From Linyphia triangularis (taxonomy: Eukaryota > Arthropoda > Arachnida > Araneae > Linyphiidae), in assembly GCA_963978545.1 (NCBI GenBank), contig OZ021727.1:45235385-45299384 (forward strand): DNA of 64,000 bases, in the 5' to 3' direction. A program made the translations under genes and the position numbers. This document shows, piece after piece, positions 1 through 18,839 of the stretch. The notes below the pieces were generated by a model that did not search any database, was not told the DNA's origin, and saw only the letters and a program-made list of their open reading frames with translations. Within the stretch, counting starts at the first letter, position 1, and each line of letters starts with the position of its first letter.

Positions 1-212
1 TAGAATGAAATTAGAATTCAGTTGGCATTGACTTTATTTGGAAAATAAAGCGGTATTATCAAATATATTCTGACACAATTTGTTTTAAATTCTGAACTAT
101 AACTTTGTATAGAATAAAAGTGTTAACTTTTATACTTACATTCTCAAATAGAAAAAATATATATTTATCATCGTTAGATTACGTTACACCTGTAAATAAA
201 AACTAAAATTTG

Positions 213-5677
<5,465 letters not shown>

Positions 5678-5689
5678 CACTATTAGATG

Positions 5690-5860
5690 TATTCAGATTA
5701 TCTGGCGCCGTCAGCAACACGAGGGCTATAATGCGCCGAAACATTCGTCATTAGACAAGCCAACATACATTTACAAACACCCATGCCTAACACGGGACTC
5801 GAACCCGCAACCTCGCGGTCTGGAAGCTAGCACGCTAACCACTATACCGTTTGGTCGGCC
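5690..5860 (-). mobile_element. tRNA-derived SINE, family 1, copy 1
   Basis: Read on the minus strand, it starts with a tRNA-like head. An A-box-like GGTATAGTGGTTAGCG is followed by an intact B box, GGGTTCGAGTCC. A shared body then ends near TCTGAAT. It is flanked by an 11-bp perfect target duplication, ACTATTAGATG, at 5679-5689 and 5861-5871. The 77-codon plus-strand frame through it is a shadow. The head resembles the Asp/Glu class of tRNA, but the sequence around it does not fold as a functional tRNA gene. RNA polymerase III transcription and LINE-driven mobilisation are known for this class and are not shown here. Confidence 0.92.
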
Positions 5861-5871
5861 ACTATTAGATG

Positions 5872-7264
5872 GAAATATGTCATTTTAAAGATTTTTTAAA
5901 GGGTCCTTACTGAAACTACTTTATCCATGGAAATCAATATTGAAAAAAGCGTATTTGAAAGTTTATCTCATCTCACAGAAGGAAAAAAAAAAAAAAAAAA
6001 ATATGTTAACTTGTGAACAATTTTATGTGAACTGACGTTGATTTTCTCAGAACATTGTCGCATATCATCAAAGATAATCTTATGGGTGATAAGCTGACAC
6101 TAACAGTTCAATTTGATAAAAAGTGTCTAAAGTTGTTAATCATCTGGACCATTCATATCGAAGTTAACTTTATAGAAAAAAGGAGGTTGTGAATAAAGTT
6201 TCAGACCATGAAGGAGAGAAACCAACTGAATTTGAATATCTGAAATATAATTTGAAAATAATTTGAAATATAATTGAAATATAAATTGAAATATGATTTA
6301 AAACAAATAAATTTGTAATAATTTTCAGAGATATTTTTTTCATGATCTAATTTGCATGTATACGAAGTGTTTTAAGAGCTGTTGGTTAACACAGTTTTCA
6401 GAAAGATTTATAATTACCATTATGAATGCTAATTATTTTGACTCATAGGATATGAAATCCATCTAAAATTTTAATGTTCCTAAGCGAGTAAAAGATATAT
6501 GTATAATTTCATTTCCATTTTTTTCTATTTGGAATATGAAATTTCAAGCAACTTTGGTATTAACTAAATAGTTTAAATGAATAGTATAGTTATTTGAGAA
6601 TGAAAATGCTATCTACTTGCATGTAGATAGTATATAAAGCAATAACTTAAGCATAAGCTTAATTTGAAACAATCCTCAAATTTAATTGAGAAGATAATTA
6701 CAATTTGAAAAGTATACTTTAAATATGTTTAGGAGATTAAATAAAAGAAAAGAAATATTTATTAACCTGTATTACAAATGTCATTATGCATTATGAATAT
6801 TATCAAATTGTATCTGTACCTTTATAGATTTTTTTTTTTTTTTTTTAATTTGATATGGAGTTGAATATTGATGTTTAATATTTGGAGATTTGGAAACACA
6901 AGACATTTTGGTACACCTAGCAGGGCATTTCGTCAAAGTGTTACATTGTTTTTGAGAATGATAATAGCTTTTAATAAATTAATTTGTATAAATAGGTGTT
7001 TTGAAATTAGCAGTTCAGTCAATTTTTTTTTTGTATTGTAATACATAGATCTAGGTAGAGTAGTTAAGGGGGGAGGAGGAGTAAAGAAGACAAACAATAT
7101 TGTTAAAGGAAGCGTAACAAAATAAACTGGAAAACCCCCATTTTTAAGCAGAAAAGTATCTCAAATACCGATGAAATTCAATCCACCATAACTTCAGCAG
7201 CTACAAGCATTTGGTTTGTTTTTATTTTTATTTTGTTATATAAAAGGCTGTTTAGTCACAACTC
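5872..7264. other. AT-rich sequence without genes
   Basis: No gene is visible. At about 6240-6300 there are five degenerate copies of a TTGAAATATAA-like unit. A short inverted repeat, CTATCTAC / GTAGATAG, lies near 6610-6632. Homopolymer A and T runs are common. Confidence 0.75.
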
Positions 7265-7811
7265 CTTGACTCAATGCAAAACAGAGCGATAGCTTGCCCT
7301 TACAGGTTGCATATTCCCAAATTCACAACAAAAACGCATCCTGTTTACGTCCTCTTTTCTCCAAAATGGGATAAAAACTCAACACAAATTTCCCGAATCC
7401 GGAAAAAACAAAACAAAAACGCAAACACGAATAAAACGTTAATTGGAAACACGAACCTCAACGACACTTCTCCAACAAAACGTTTATTAATTCCCCTTCG
7501 GGAACAATAATTTAAAATACTTCCACCCCACCAAATCAGCAGGGACCGGACGAGGCGACATATTTATTCGCCATTTGGCGACTCATACATTATTTCTTTA
7601 ATTAAATAACCGCGCCAAGGCAGGACACATTAGCGCCTCGTTACATAACTTCCCCGCCAACCACCATTTTCTCCCCCCCCCCCTCCCCCTATCCCCATAA
7701 AACAGAGTCTTCAAAGTCCTTTATTATCGCTTTCAGCGGTTCCTTGGCGTAGAACACAGGCTCCAAATTAAAATATGAACTTCATAAAGAATTCAGTTAG
7801 TGTATGCAAAT
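7265..7811. promoter_or_regulatory. GC-richer island A, candidate regulatory DNA
   Basis: A compositional island between AT-rich flanks. It holds CGCCAT (7569-7574) followed by TTGGCG, CGCCAAGG (7613-7620) with its inverse CCTTGGCG (7742-7749), C11 (7673-7683) and an exact POU octamer ATGCAAAT (7804-7811). A 78-codon ATG frame at 7274-7510 is Lys/Asn/Thr-rich, has no motif I recognise, and is probably chance. A regulatory role is inferred from composition and sites only. Confidence 0.3.
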
Positions 7812-9539
7812 CGTTGCTGGAACAAGCACTTTTAAATTAGCTTTTCGTATATCGGGAATTTATATGACTATAAAATATATCGTCGTGCTGACAAAGAGTG
7901 GGGGAAGCGGCTAATAAAAGCAAATGGAATGGTTTTAAACTAAGGATTTTGTGCTTCCATGAAGAATATTTTTGCGGGTTTTATTGTTGAACTGCTGGCT
8001 TTAAGGTTTAATTCGTAAGTTTATTAGGCGGCGTATTTTAAAAGTAGTTTTCCGCTAAGGCAATTTGAATATTCAAATGCAATTTGTTACTTTAATTTTC
8101 AGTAATTTTCAAAGAACTTATATTTTAAGAGGACGTTTTAAGTATAACTAATGCACTTATATTGTTTATAACAACGATGTAAAATAAAGTTAGTCAAGTT
8201 AAAAATTGTTGCCCTATCATTATCCTGGTCGAGTTATATTAGACATTTAACAAAAATTAAATTTGCAAATGAAGTGCTAAATTGTAATACAATTAATTAT
8301 TTTTAATAACCATATAAATGGTTTTCAGGCAAAAAAAGCTTTTTGGTATTAGATTATTGAATACGAGAGTTTAGAAACTTGTCCATGTTTGATGTTGCAC
8401 ATTCCTACATCAAATATTGAAAATTTAAGCTATTAAAATACATTATCTATTTTAATGATTGCTGTTGAATATTTGTCAATTTAATTATAACATTTATTTT
8501 AGAGCTCAAAAATAAAATTGTTAAATACTTTCTTGAATATTATGAATTTCTTAATGACTTCCAATTAAAACTCCCGTTCAGACCGAAGCTACATTTATTT
8601 TACACGTTGTGAACACAAAGGGGTAGTTCCAAAGAATAACTCGATAAAACAATAACTGGAATTCCATCTTTTACTTGTGCAAGAAGAGATAAACTTATAC
8701 AATGGTTTAAATGCTTCCAATCTTGGGAAACCCTTATAGCTATAATAAAAGCCATTATAGACTCATGTTATAAAGGAAATTGAAGAGGGTGACTGGATTA
8801 GTAAGGATACTAAAATTCAGAATAAGGTTTGGAACTGAAGCAGTGAAAATGTCCCTCAGTTGATATATAAGTAATGTTTAGTGCATCTGTGAGTATGATT
8901 AATTTTTTATGTTGTACATAATAAATGGTCCTTTTACATAATAATATTGTACATAATAACCTTTTACAATGTAGGAATTTTAATTATAAATAATAAATCG
9001 TATTAGCTATAACATATCAATCATTAGCAAACTTGATTCAATCATGCACTCCTACATAGAAAAGGTAACAATGAAAAACGTAAAGGTAATAAAGGACTAT
9101 ATATTTTACTAACATCCTTAAAAATTTTATGCTTCTCGAAATTTTTTGTTAAAATGTTAATAGAAAATAATATGGAATGTAAGCTTTATTTTTCTATTGA
9201 AAAAAACTTAAAGGAGTAAAATAATATTGAATAAAAATTACTATATTTCTAAATGGTATTAACTTTGAGATTCCAATAAGGAAAAATAATATTGTTTATA
9301 ATGTAAAAGCTGTAAATTTTTTTAAAATTTTGCCTTTCATTGAATGTTGACTATTTAAAACCCTAATTTAATATCATTTTTATAATATGATCATTAATAT
9401 ATCAAATAAGAAATACCATAACCTTTAAAACAAGAATTAACATTCAATATCCTAAACTGAATTTTACTATTCATTTGTTTGATTTACTTGTACTAGTTTT
9501 GACTCTTAAAGAAATATAAGATACAAAACACTTTCTAGT
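7812..9539. other. AT-rich sequence without genes
   Basis: Nothing gene-like is seen. TTGTACATAATAA occurs twice (8912-8924, 8947-8959), each time followed by CCTTTTACA, which suggests a small local duplication. Confidence 0.75.
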
Positions 9540-10010
9540 CGCCCAGACCCTATCTTTTTACCAACGATGCATCCCTAAAGTGTTCCAAATAGCAGGTTTC
9601 TTTTTTCCTCACGTAACACAACCGACAATACCCGTCTCCTTGATGAAACCAATCAAACTTTTGACATAGCATCTTCTCGTGAATGGCGGTCTAAGTACCC
9701 AGGATTAAAACCCCCAACTCCTCTCATAGGTCGCTACGGTGAGCCACTAGCATTAATTAAAAGCGGTCTAAATGCCAAACCCTTTGTCTACATAATCTCT
9801 CGGCTCTTAAAAGTCTCCTCATAACCCCTCCCCCCCTTTAAACACTCTTTTAATGGTACTCAAAGGGCTGACCCTTCGCGCCAAAAACTAATTACGAAAA
9901 ACAAGTCATGTCGCCAAGGTATTAATGTAAAATATTCACTTAATAGCTGCTTTCACCGTCGTCTTTTGTGTAGTACGGGGAAGTTTCAGTGGCGTAATAA
10001 CCGCCACTGC
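9540..10010. promoter_or_regulatory. GC-richer island B, candidate regulatory DNA
   Basis: It contains GAATGGCGGTCTAAG (9681-9695), an E2F-like CTTCGCGCCAAAA (9874-9886) and CGCCAAGG (9912-9919). No open frame of note is present. The ATGGCGG word recurs in islands D and H. Confidence 0.3.
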
Positions 10011-11814
10011 TAAGTGTTTGCTGGGGTGTTGTTTATCGCTTTTATTTTGCGTGGTATGTCGCTTTGATGTCTTTAATTTTTCTTGTCTTGTTTCTTGCTT
10101 GGCTTTATCTGAGTGGGTTTTTCGCGTTCTGACTTGTGTGTTTTAATAACTTTGCTTAGTAATAGCTGCTTTTTGGCGTGTTTGGGAGTTAGTGTTTTGA
10201 TACTTTCTTAAAGCATTTATTGCTTGAAGACGATGAGAAGAATCGTAAAATTTCTTACACGCTGCGTTTTATGTGAGTGAGTATGTATATCTGTGAAGTA
10301 AAGTTTAAGGGAGTAATTCAGTAAAGTTTTGCGACTATAACTTAGCTATCAGTTCTTAAATACTTGAGTTTAGTTTATGAATAAGAGTAGTTATTAACTT
10401 TTTTAAGAACTTACTTCTAGCAACTAAAAATAGTTGTATCTTATGTGTATAAAGAGTTTTGTTTGAAATTGGATAGACTATAGACGAAATTTAAACTTGT
10501 TATTTTTTTTTATTCGTCTTTAAAAATGATGTAGTTCTGGTTTTTTATTGTTGGTAATTAATGCATGCATTAAGTTTTACATTTCTATAAATTCCTATAC
10601 GAAAAAATTAAAATTGTTCTTGCAATTTAAGATGTGGTGGACAATTAAAAACATGGAAACTCCTTTTGGGATCGAGCGATCGCTTTCACCTAACCGTCAG
10701 AGTTTCAGACGTACATTATTGATACGATGTATCAGGATCAATCCACGCTTAAAAATTTGATCTCAAAAGTTCGGACCAATTTTCTAATCCAAGTCACTTC
10801 TTTATAGATAGCTTATTTTATAAACCAGGAAGGAATCGATCCTAGTCTTAAATTGAATTAAATTACGTTAGTAAAAGCAACGCTCATGCTCGACGGAAGT
10901 TTTTAGCGTTTCATGTATCTCTCTACAAAGACGCCAAAAAACTTTACATTTTGTAAAATGTCCTGCTTTACAGAAAAAGCTGCATTGAATTCCTTAGAAC
11001 GAATTACTTGTGCATTCTGACTTGAATTCGATATACTTTTGTGCTAAAGATGTTTGCTGGCCATAGTTTTAGTGGAGGACAAGCATTTCTCAAATCTCAA
11101 ATTTTGTCACGAGTAAATTGTTGCTTTAGCAGCTTACGAGGGTTATGGGCACTGAAAGAAAATGAGAAAAAGTTTAATGCACTGAGATTAAAAAGTTTTC
11201 ATGTTCCCCGTGTAATAGTTTAATACTAACCAAGTCACTTATTCGTATGATAACTGCAAACATTTAAATCCTAGGATATTTAAAGCTGGTGAAAGTATTT
11301 TTTTGAAGAGATTAACTACTTTATTTAAGATGGCAGACCATGTATGATTTCAGAGACATTCAGTTAATTCATAAAGCATATAAACCTTACTTCATATCAT
11401 TCTATAATAAATTAAGAAAAAACATCAGTCTGACCCTGATTCATATGCAATGTTTACTTTTCGGCAGCAATCTCCGCCAAAGTATTGCTTCAGAACATGA
11501 TTTTTTTTTTGGCAGATATTACAGCAGGAATGAAAGCTTATTTACCAAGTTTCAAATGAAAATAACTGAATGTTTTTTCTATTATACTTTAAAAAGTTTT
11601 TATAAGCTAACTTACAAAAACTTAAAAAAATTGATAAAAAAAAGTTATGTATTTTAGTTTCCTGTTTGATTTATTAGATTTAATTACAACTATTATACCT
11701 GGTAAAATATGTCACATGTTATAAAAACAATTCTTTGCCAGATAATAGAGCCCAAAACATAAAGCATTTGGTCTATGGGGGGGGGGGGGGCCGCTAAGAC
11801 AGATTAACGATCCT

Positions 11815-11851
<37 letters not shown>

Positions 11852-13034
11852 AGAAGAAGAAATCAACAACATATTTAACAACAAAACATATTCCAAATCT
11901 CAGCATCACATTTCTCCAACTTCTCAACGAAAATTCAACAAAAGATAAAGTATCACTTCTGCCTTCAGAACCGTAATAAGTTTTCCTCAGTCACTGTGCA
12001 TTTCAGCGTGATAAAGCACCCAGAGCCTCGGAATAATGTATAGTGTGTTTGTTTACTTATATATATACTCTCTTCACCCGATTCAATTCAGGTGAGCAAA
12101 CTAAATTGTCTGAGCAGCAGTATTGTTTCTCCTCTGTTGTTTCTTCTGTCTAAAATGGATGATCTACCGTAAAACGAATTGTTACTGTAAAAAGAAATGC
12201 GGAATAAGCGAATAGATTTGATACGCACGTAAAACGGAAGTCGTTTTGAATTCTATTTTTCACTATATTATGTATTCCTACATAAATCTTAGCTACGGGA
12301 AGAACTGGTGATGTATTTTTCTGCGTGCGGTGTTTTTATGTTGGGTATTTGTTAAGAATTTCTGAAATTGGCTTGTTCTTATCGGAGGAAAACCAGGTTT
12401 TTCCGTCTGAAATCTATATTTTATGAATCGATTTTGCTTTTTACTTTAGTTTGATCGGTGGTTTTTATATTTGCTTTAAAATAGAACACATATTTATTTT
12501 GTGCTCTAGAAATATTATTTTATTCCAAAATAGTTGCATTTTCTCAGACCTATTCTAACATTTATTTTCTAGTCATGTTATTTTGAATTAGAAACAAATA
12601 CAAACTCAAGAAGATGTCTTTTAAAAACTAATAGTCCTATAGAGTTTTCAATTTATCTTGCCAGAATGTAGAATTTAACAAACGCTCTATAATAAAAGTT
12701 TTCTCTATTAAAGAAAAAAAAAAGAAAAGAAAAAAAAACTCTTGAAAGATGTATTAGCCAACCATCCCTGTTCACTAATAACTTCTTCATTCATTTTAAT
12801 CTGTTAAAGATAAAATTCCTATTCTGACCATATAAAATGCATGCTTCATTTTATGTCAAGACTGATATATTGTTAAAATTAATTTTCTTCTATCAACATT
12901 TTTCTTTTCAATTCCTAGTCAGCATTAATATAGCATTTTCATAGTATGTCAGTCTCTTGCTAAAAATAACATTTTGAAAAACTTAGAATGAAATTAGGTC
13001 AGTATATTATTTATAATATTGTAATTTTTTTGTG

Positions 13035-13065
<31 letters not shown>

Positions 13066-14779
13066 GTACTTTGCTAGAATTTCTAGATATAAATTGACGT
13101 AATTTTTAATGCATTAATAAACAACTTTGTAAATAACGAAGAATAAAATTAGTGTAATATATTTAAATATCTTTAAAAGTGAATTCTATACTAATAACGT
13201 CTTTTGTAGAGCTCAAAAAGTTCATCATCTGCCACAAATCATATTTTCTTTTGTAAACATTATTCTTTTAAGCTTTACCCAGTAGATAAAACTGCCATTA
13301 TATTGATAATTGATAAGTCATGATGCTACCTTTCAATAAAATTACACTTTACATCTACTTTTTAGATGTAATAAGGATTATAAACTACCATATTTAATAA
13401 CAAATCCTGAGACAAGAACCGAAATCAATTGTAAATAAGCTAAAGTATGAATAATTATCTTTACAAAGTACAAAAAATACTACTGAGTTTATTAGTTAAA
13501 TTAACCAATCCTTATAGAGCCGAGAAATAAATACATGTTGCCTGATAGTTTAACGTTTTATCATATTTCGTATGAAACAATACAGTTCTAATACATACAT
13601 ATATCTGCCTGAAATACTTGACCACATTAATTTTAACAAAATATTTTCTTCAATACATCTTTGAAATACAGTTCTAAATCCAAAAATCAAAACTTATACT
13701 TTTATATAATTCATACTAAATTAAGAATCAAAAGGATTGATCTATTGAGATTTAATACTATCCAAAAGTTTACCTCAACTTTTTTTCTTTAGCAAATTAA
13801 AAGAATGAGCAATTTTTTTTATATGAGTTGTAATCATAAACATTTTTTTCAATAGAAGGCAAAAAAAAAATTCATAAAAAATATCCTATTCTCAAGAAAA
13901 AAATATTGCCTGTAATTACAGAATATTTTAATTAGATGAGAAATACATCCCAATATGTGGTTACAATTACTTTAATTCATTTAATTGTACCAACACTGAT
14001 ACTACCAATTTTTGCATTTTCTTTTATCCCCTAGTTCCATTCCTATATCCAGATAATTCTTTCCGATGCAATTAAAGTTCATCTAGGGAGACTCAACCTC
14101 CATGTTGCATTTAATTGGTAACATAATAAGTTCATTTTTTCCTTTTCACCCCTTTTAGAGAAAAAATGCATATTATGACTCATATCTCTGTTGCTCGAAC
14201 AAGGCTCTAGTACTATCAATAAAAAATAAATAAAAAAAAACTGTGATTCTCAGCGATATTTAAAAGCGTTTGTTAATGGAAAAAAAAAAAAAAAATCAAA
14301 ACCCATTTCTTAATTCAACTAATTGAGACAAGCTTTAAAAGTGCGAAAGAGTTAATTAAGCATTAGACTTGTCATTGCTGAATTTACTCTGAGGGCAAGA
14401 AAGTGGAAAAAGTTGAGTGGGAAAAAAATAAGGTTCACATTTCTGAAATTAAGTTAAGGAGATGTTTTTTTATGTAATATTTACTGCTGTGTTGTTTGTG
14501 ATTTTTTTTACAGTTAGGGATTCTCATCAAGCCAATCTATAAAAGCAATGATACTTAATTTTATAAAAAGTTGTGAAAAAAACAAGAAAAATTTGATATT
14601 GAAAATGTTTAATGCATTCAATTAGTGTCTTATTGGAACTGATTTTAATCTTAGTTAAATTTAGTTAAATAAACTTAGGGATAAATTTTAAGAAAACTCG
14701 ACACGATTCATTCTTCGACAACATCATTCTTGAAGTTTTAAAATTAACTAAAAATAATCTTTTTTTTAGTTGTTTGTTT
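10011..14779. other. AT-rich desert without recognised genes
   Basis: The longest ATG frame (11340-11657, 105 codons) is rich in Phe, Tyr, Lys and Asn, shows no domain, and is of a length expected by chance at this base composition. Other contents are a 10-bp palindrome AGCGATCGCT (10675-10684), G14 (11777-11790), A30 followed by GAA repeats (11820-11860) and A24 (13042-13065). Nothing else is recognised. Confidence 0.7.
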
Positions 14780-15351
14780 CAGTCAAACCTTGTTAACTTA
14801 AAGTCAATGGGACGGCCGAAATTTTTGACGTTAACCGAATTTCGTTTAAAAACTTTTTCGTCTAATCAATCCAGATTTAATCTACTTTGCTATTTATGTA
14901 TTTAATATTGCTGTTTTTTAGAATATTTACATTGCAAGGCTTATATTTAATACATTTGTTTAACAAGATATTAATTTTGAAAAAAAAAAAAAAAAAAAAA
15001 TGTATTTATCTGTAATGTATTTATCTGTAATGTAATTTATGTATTTATTGATGTTTCTTTAAGTTTTTAATAACTTTGTTTATATAAAATGTGTCTACCG
15101 CTTCAAAACTATTTAAAGCATGGGAGGCATTGTCTAATTCCATTAGGAGAGGTTACTAGGTTTCATCTAAAAAAAAAAGTGTTTGAAAGAGCACATTTCT
15201 TTTAGTCTTAAGCGGGATTTCATTATGTGAAATTTTGTGTTAAACGAATAAATTAACATTAGGTTTATGCTTTATCGTACAGAGAACTGTTTTTACTTTG
15301 CGTTAAACGGGTTTTCGTACTAAGCGATTTCGCATTAAAGGGGTTTGACTG
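14780..15351. mobile_element. pogo/Tigger-like MITE relic, 572 bp
   Basis: The left end reads CAGTCAAACCTTGTTAAC and the right end, reverse-complemented, reads CAGTCAAACCCCTTTAATG. Such CAGTCRAACC termini are typical of pogo/Tigger elements. The subterminal sequence also follows the usual pattern of GTTAACCGAATTTCG on one side and GCGTTAAACGGG on the other. No transposase frame is present, so this is a non-autonomous or deleted copy. The right flank begins with TA, as expected for a pogo target duplication, but the left flank is TT. A tandem pair of TGTATTTATCTGTAA (15001-15030) and an A run lie inside. Confidence 0.8.
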
Positions 15352-15753
15352 TAATAGTCGATCATTTTAAAATGTTAATCTAGGGCTATATCTACAACGA
15401 AAGTTTCTTTTTATCAGAATTTATAAATATTTAAAGAGTTTGTGAACTATCAAAATTAAAATCATGTCTCTCGTCTAAAGTGAATACAACTCAAACTTCT
15501 TCATATCGAGTCCAAGAGTGTATTAACAGTGTATAGAAACATTTTATTCTGTCTTCAACTAAAAAGAAATATATTGAATTTTGCTAAGTGCCTAAAATTT
15601 CACTCTTCACAGTTACAACAGTAGTGACATTACATTTACAGAAACACTGCCTGGACCTTCACTCTTATCACGATAACTTCATCACAAGTTTAGTTTTTTT
15701 AACCCATCTTGTCTGTACGAACGGAAAACACCCTGTGAAGTATAGTTTCCTTT

Positions 15754-15815
15754 CACGTCCGTATATTTCAAACGTGAAACGTGAGGAGACGTGAAGATGT
15801 GGTGGTTATGACGTG
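15754..15815. promoter_or_regulatory. Cluster of five ACGTG-core sites
   Basis: ACGTG cores occur at 15772-15776, 15779-15783, 15789-15793 and 15811-15815 on the plus strand, with one on the minus strand at 15754-15759 (GACGTG). RCGTG is the core bound by bHLH-PAS factors of the HIF/Sim/Tango type. Binding is inferred; a repeated ACGTGAA word could also be simple local duplication. Confidence 0.35.
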
Positions 15816-16959
15816 AAGTAGCAAGGTGAAGTAATTGATTCCTTTGGTGTTTTTGACATCACATCCCATTCAAGTGATCCCAACAACACAAGTCAAGATC
15901 GGACATTGCAACTGAATGTGATCTAGAAAAAAGGCGTTAGAAATAAAAGTAGAGTATTGTAAAGGAATATAATTTGAACAATTGGGCACTGTTCAAAGGA
16001 TTTGTCGGTGGTTTTGTCGTTATGTTAGTAGATTTTTATCTGTGGTGAATCTGAAAAATGAGTACATTGAGCATAAGTTAGTTAGAAAGAAGATTTCTTT
16101 GTGCCTACTAAGTTCTTCATTAATTTACTCTTTAGGATAGGAAGTTTGGCTAAATTTTTGAACATTTAATTTTTTTACAAAAATTATTATTACTAATTTA
16201 ACTATTAATCGAATGATATTTTATTTTATGTTTTTGAGAAGGGTATGTAGTTTAAATTTATTTTATGAAATAAATTGCACAGAAAAGGTTTAGCATATGT
16301 ATCATTTTAAGTCTTGTAGATAGGAACTATATGAAATATCTCCATTAGTTGTCCGTTAATAAATAGGTATTAGTCATGGAATGATGTACTTTTAATTTAA
16401 AGCTTGTATCATATTGAGAGATGGCGGCAAACAATTATAAAGATATCAATTCAAATATCTTATTCGATGTACATTCAAACTTTTAAAACTTAATCAGCTG
16501 TGTTTTTTTCCTATTCTAAAGAGTAAAAATCAGCTGAATTTTTTTAATTTTAAAATAATTATAAATTACAAGACAACTTTTGGGAAGAAACTAGTTGGTC
16601 AATTTTAAATTTTAATTATACACCAATGAGTTCAAAGAATTTCGTGACGACCCAATACTTTCGACATTACAATAACCATAAATTGCTGAAGATATTCAAT
16701 CTACTATAGAACTAGAAGGTTAATTAGCATTGTATAGCAATGTTGATTCTACTGCTTTATAAACTCAATAAAGGTTTTGATTTCACAAAAAATCATTCTA
16801 AATATATCCTACATTAATTAACCTTCTTAAAATACTTAAGGGATACTTAACAAATAAATTTGCAAATGAGACAGCTTTTAATAAAAAATAGATACATTTT
16901 ATCAACACCCATGTTCTTATATAAAAAAAAAATGTTTCAATACATAGAATAATCTCACA
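15816..16959. other. AT-rich sequence without genes
   Basis: No gene is seen. AATCAGCTG occurs twice around 16490-16540. An isolated ATGGCGG lies at 16421-16427. Confidence 0.7.
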
Positions 16960-17230
16960 TTCTCAAGGATAGTCACGCAGCAGAGCTTTACCAAGTTAGT
17001 AGGGAGAAGAGCAATAATAACAAAAAAATTGGCGATGATGAATGATCGCCAAGTGACAGCACACCAAATAACGTCGCCAAGGAGCGGCCTTTTATTTTGA
17101 CGCCGCGGCCTCATCTATCACGAAAGCTGAGCTCCCGAAGACAAGCAGCCTTCGCTGGGGAGGTAGGGTTGCCAGTTTGGCTACTAAAGAGCTCCGTTTG
17201 AGAGTTCTGATAAATTGTGGGCATTTATTT
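16960..17230. promoter_or_regulatory. GC-richer island C, candidate regulatory DNA
   Basis: It contains TCGCCAAGTGACAG (17046-17059) and GTCGCCAAGG (17073-17082), followed by a CpG-rich stretch (17095-17160). A 65-codon minus frame overlaps it but has no recognisable product. Confidence 0.3.
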
Positions 17231-18839
17231 TTAGGCAGAACACTTTTTCTAAGTCGTTTGAGCGTACGTTCTTATATTGTATCTAACTTTTAGTGTAATG
17301 TTTGATTGGAATTTCAGGCTTCAATTCATAGTTAAGTAAAAACATTTTAGGGCTCCTCACTGATATTTCAAACTGTATCACTACGATTACTCTTGGCAAC
17401 GACTGATTTCTAAATTTATTCATATTTTTATCAAAAGAGATGTACATAAAGATTAATATTTTACTTAAATCACACCATAAACATATTATTTTAAACGTTT
17501 GAGTTTATAATTAAATATATAATTTAAAACTATCCTTTTTTGATATACTTAGAAATCTCATACATGAAGAAACGATATTTATTTAATATTTAAGTATAAT
17601 ATGTAAATAGATAGAAAATCGCAGATTATTTCTGTTGAATGTAAATGTGTTTTTAACAAATAAACGCAGATAGTTTAACTATATTCTCAAATTATTAAAA
17701 GTTGCATGAATTTAACTCTGATTATTTGGGACTTGGAAAATAAATAACATTATTTTGTAACTTATATGGAATGAACATTTTATGCTGCTTTTTTTATATT
17801 ATCAGTGTGAAAGTAATAAAATTATAAATGATGATTTGATTTGTATTTAACTACATACTTATTAGATCCATAACTGAGATAAAATTTTGAATAGGGAAAG
17901 AAAATAACAAAATATAATTGAATTCCTCACAGATTATTACTAATCTCACTGTTGCTAATCTAATAAGCTGTATTTAAGAAATTATTAAATTTTTTGTAAA
18001 TACGGCTTTTGAATTAAGACATGATTATTAATACCTTGGAGAATTAATTAAGGGAACATACCCAATACAATACGTCAATAGAGACGATAGCAAAGTACAT
18101 TTGTATGGCTTCAAATTAAAACTAATTTCTATTTATAAACTTTGTTATATAAATTTTTAATAGCTTTTTATCAAATCATCTGCAGAGTGTTAGTTTAAAC
18201 AATTATTTTTTACACTAAACAATTCCATCCAATCTTTCTATCTAATTTCTTCAACGGATGATATTATTTACTTTCTTTGACAATAACACATTTACTTGTT
18301 TATCTCATTTTAATAGTATGAGATAAACATATGAAGGTTACAAGGAATAAAAAAAAATTAAAAAAAAACTAAAAAACATTATCAACCAAAGTAATTATTT
18401 CAAAAAATAAAATGTTTTCGCTTTGACCACGCAGCTTTTCTTCAACAAAGCAAAACTTATCGCATCATTTACTCTTGATCTAGCACTTTTATTTCCAAAA
18501 TAAAATCACAGAGTAATAGCTAATTTCGCACTCTGCTAAATGAAGGGTGAGATGTGGGTGATAAAGACTTTACATTGTACTTTTATCTTCTGCACCCTTC
18601 ACTTGCAACAAACACATAATCTAATAAAAAAGTACATCGTAATGAAATTTATAACAGGCCCTCAATACAGAGCAAGCATTATTTTTAAACATTTTTACTC
18701 GAATTTCTCGTTCACACTTGTTTATACAAAAAAATAAAAAATCTGAATTTAAAAAAAAAATCAGGTGAAAAAAGCCCCACTGTCAAAAGTGAGACTTTCC
18801 ATTTCTACTGAACAACTTTCAACAGTATATTTATTTACA
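17231..18839. other. AT-rich sequence without genes
   Basis: No gene is seen. A perfect 12-bp inverted repeat lies at 18297-18308 and 18318-18329 (TGTTTATCTCAT and its complement, 9-nt loop). The 65-codon frame at 18540-18737 has no recognised features. Confidence 0.7.

Noticed and set aside
5780..5860. Possible functional tRNA gene on the minus strand
   Set aside because: A- and B-box-like motifs are present, but the same sequence recurs at 40155 and 48146 with a shared tail and target duplications, which is SINE behaviour.
7491..7504. TTCCC-CTTC-GGGAA hairpin resembling a bacterial terminator
   Set aside because: The stem is 5 bp, there is no gene context, and the window is eukaryotic.
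11340..11657. 105-codon frame with an ATG
   Set aside because: At this AT content a few such frames are expected by chance. It is Phe/Tyr/Lys/Asn-rich with no motif, promoter or splice context.
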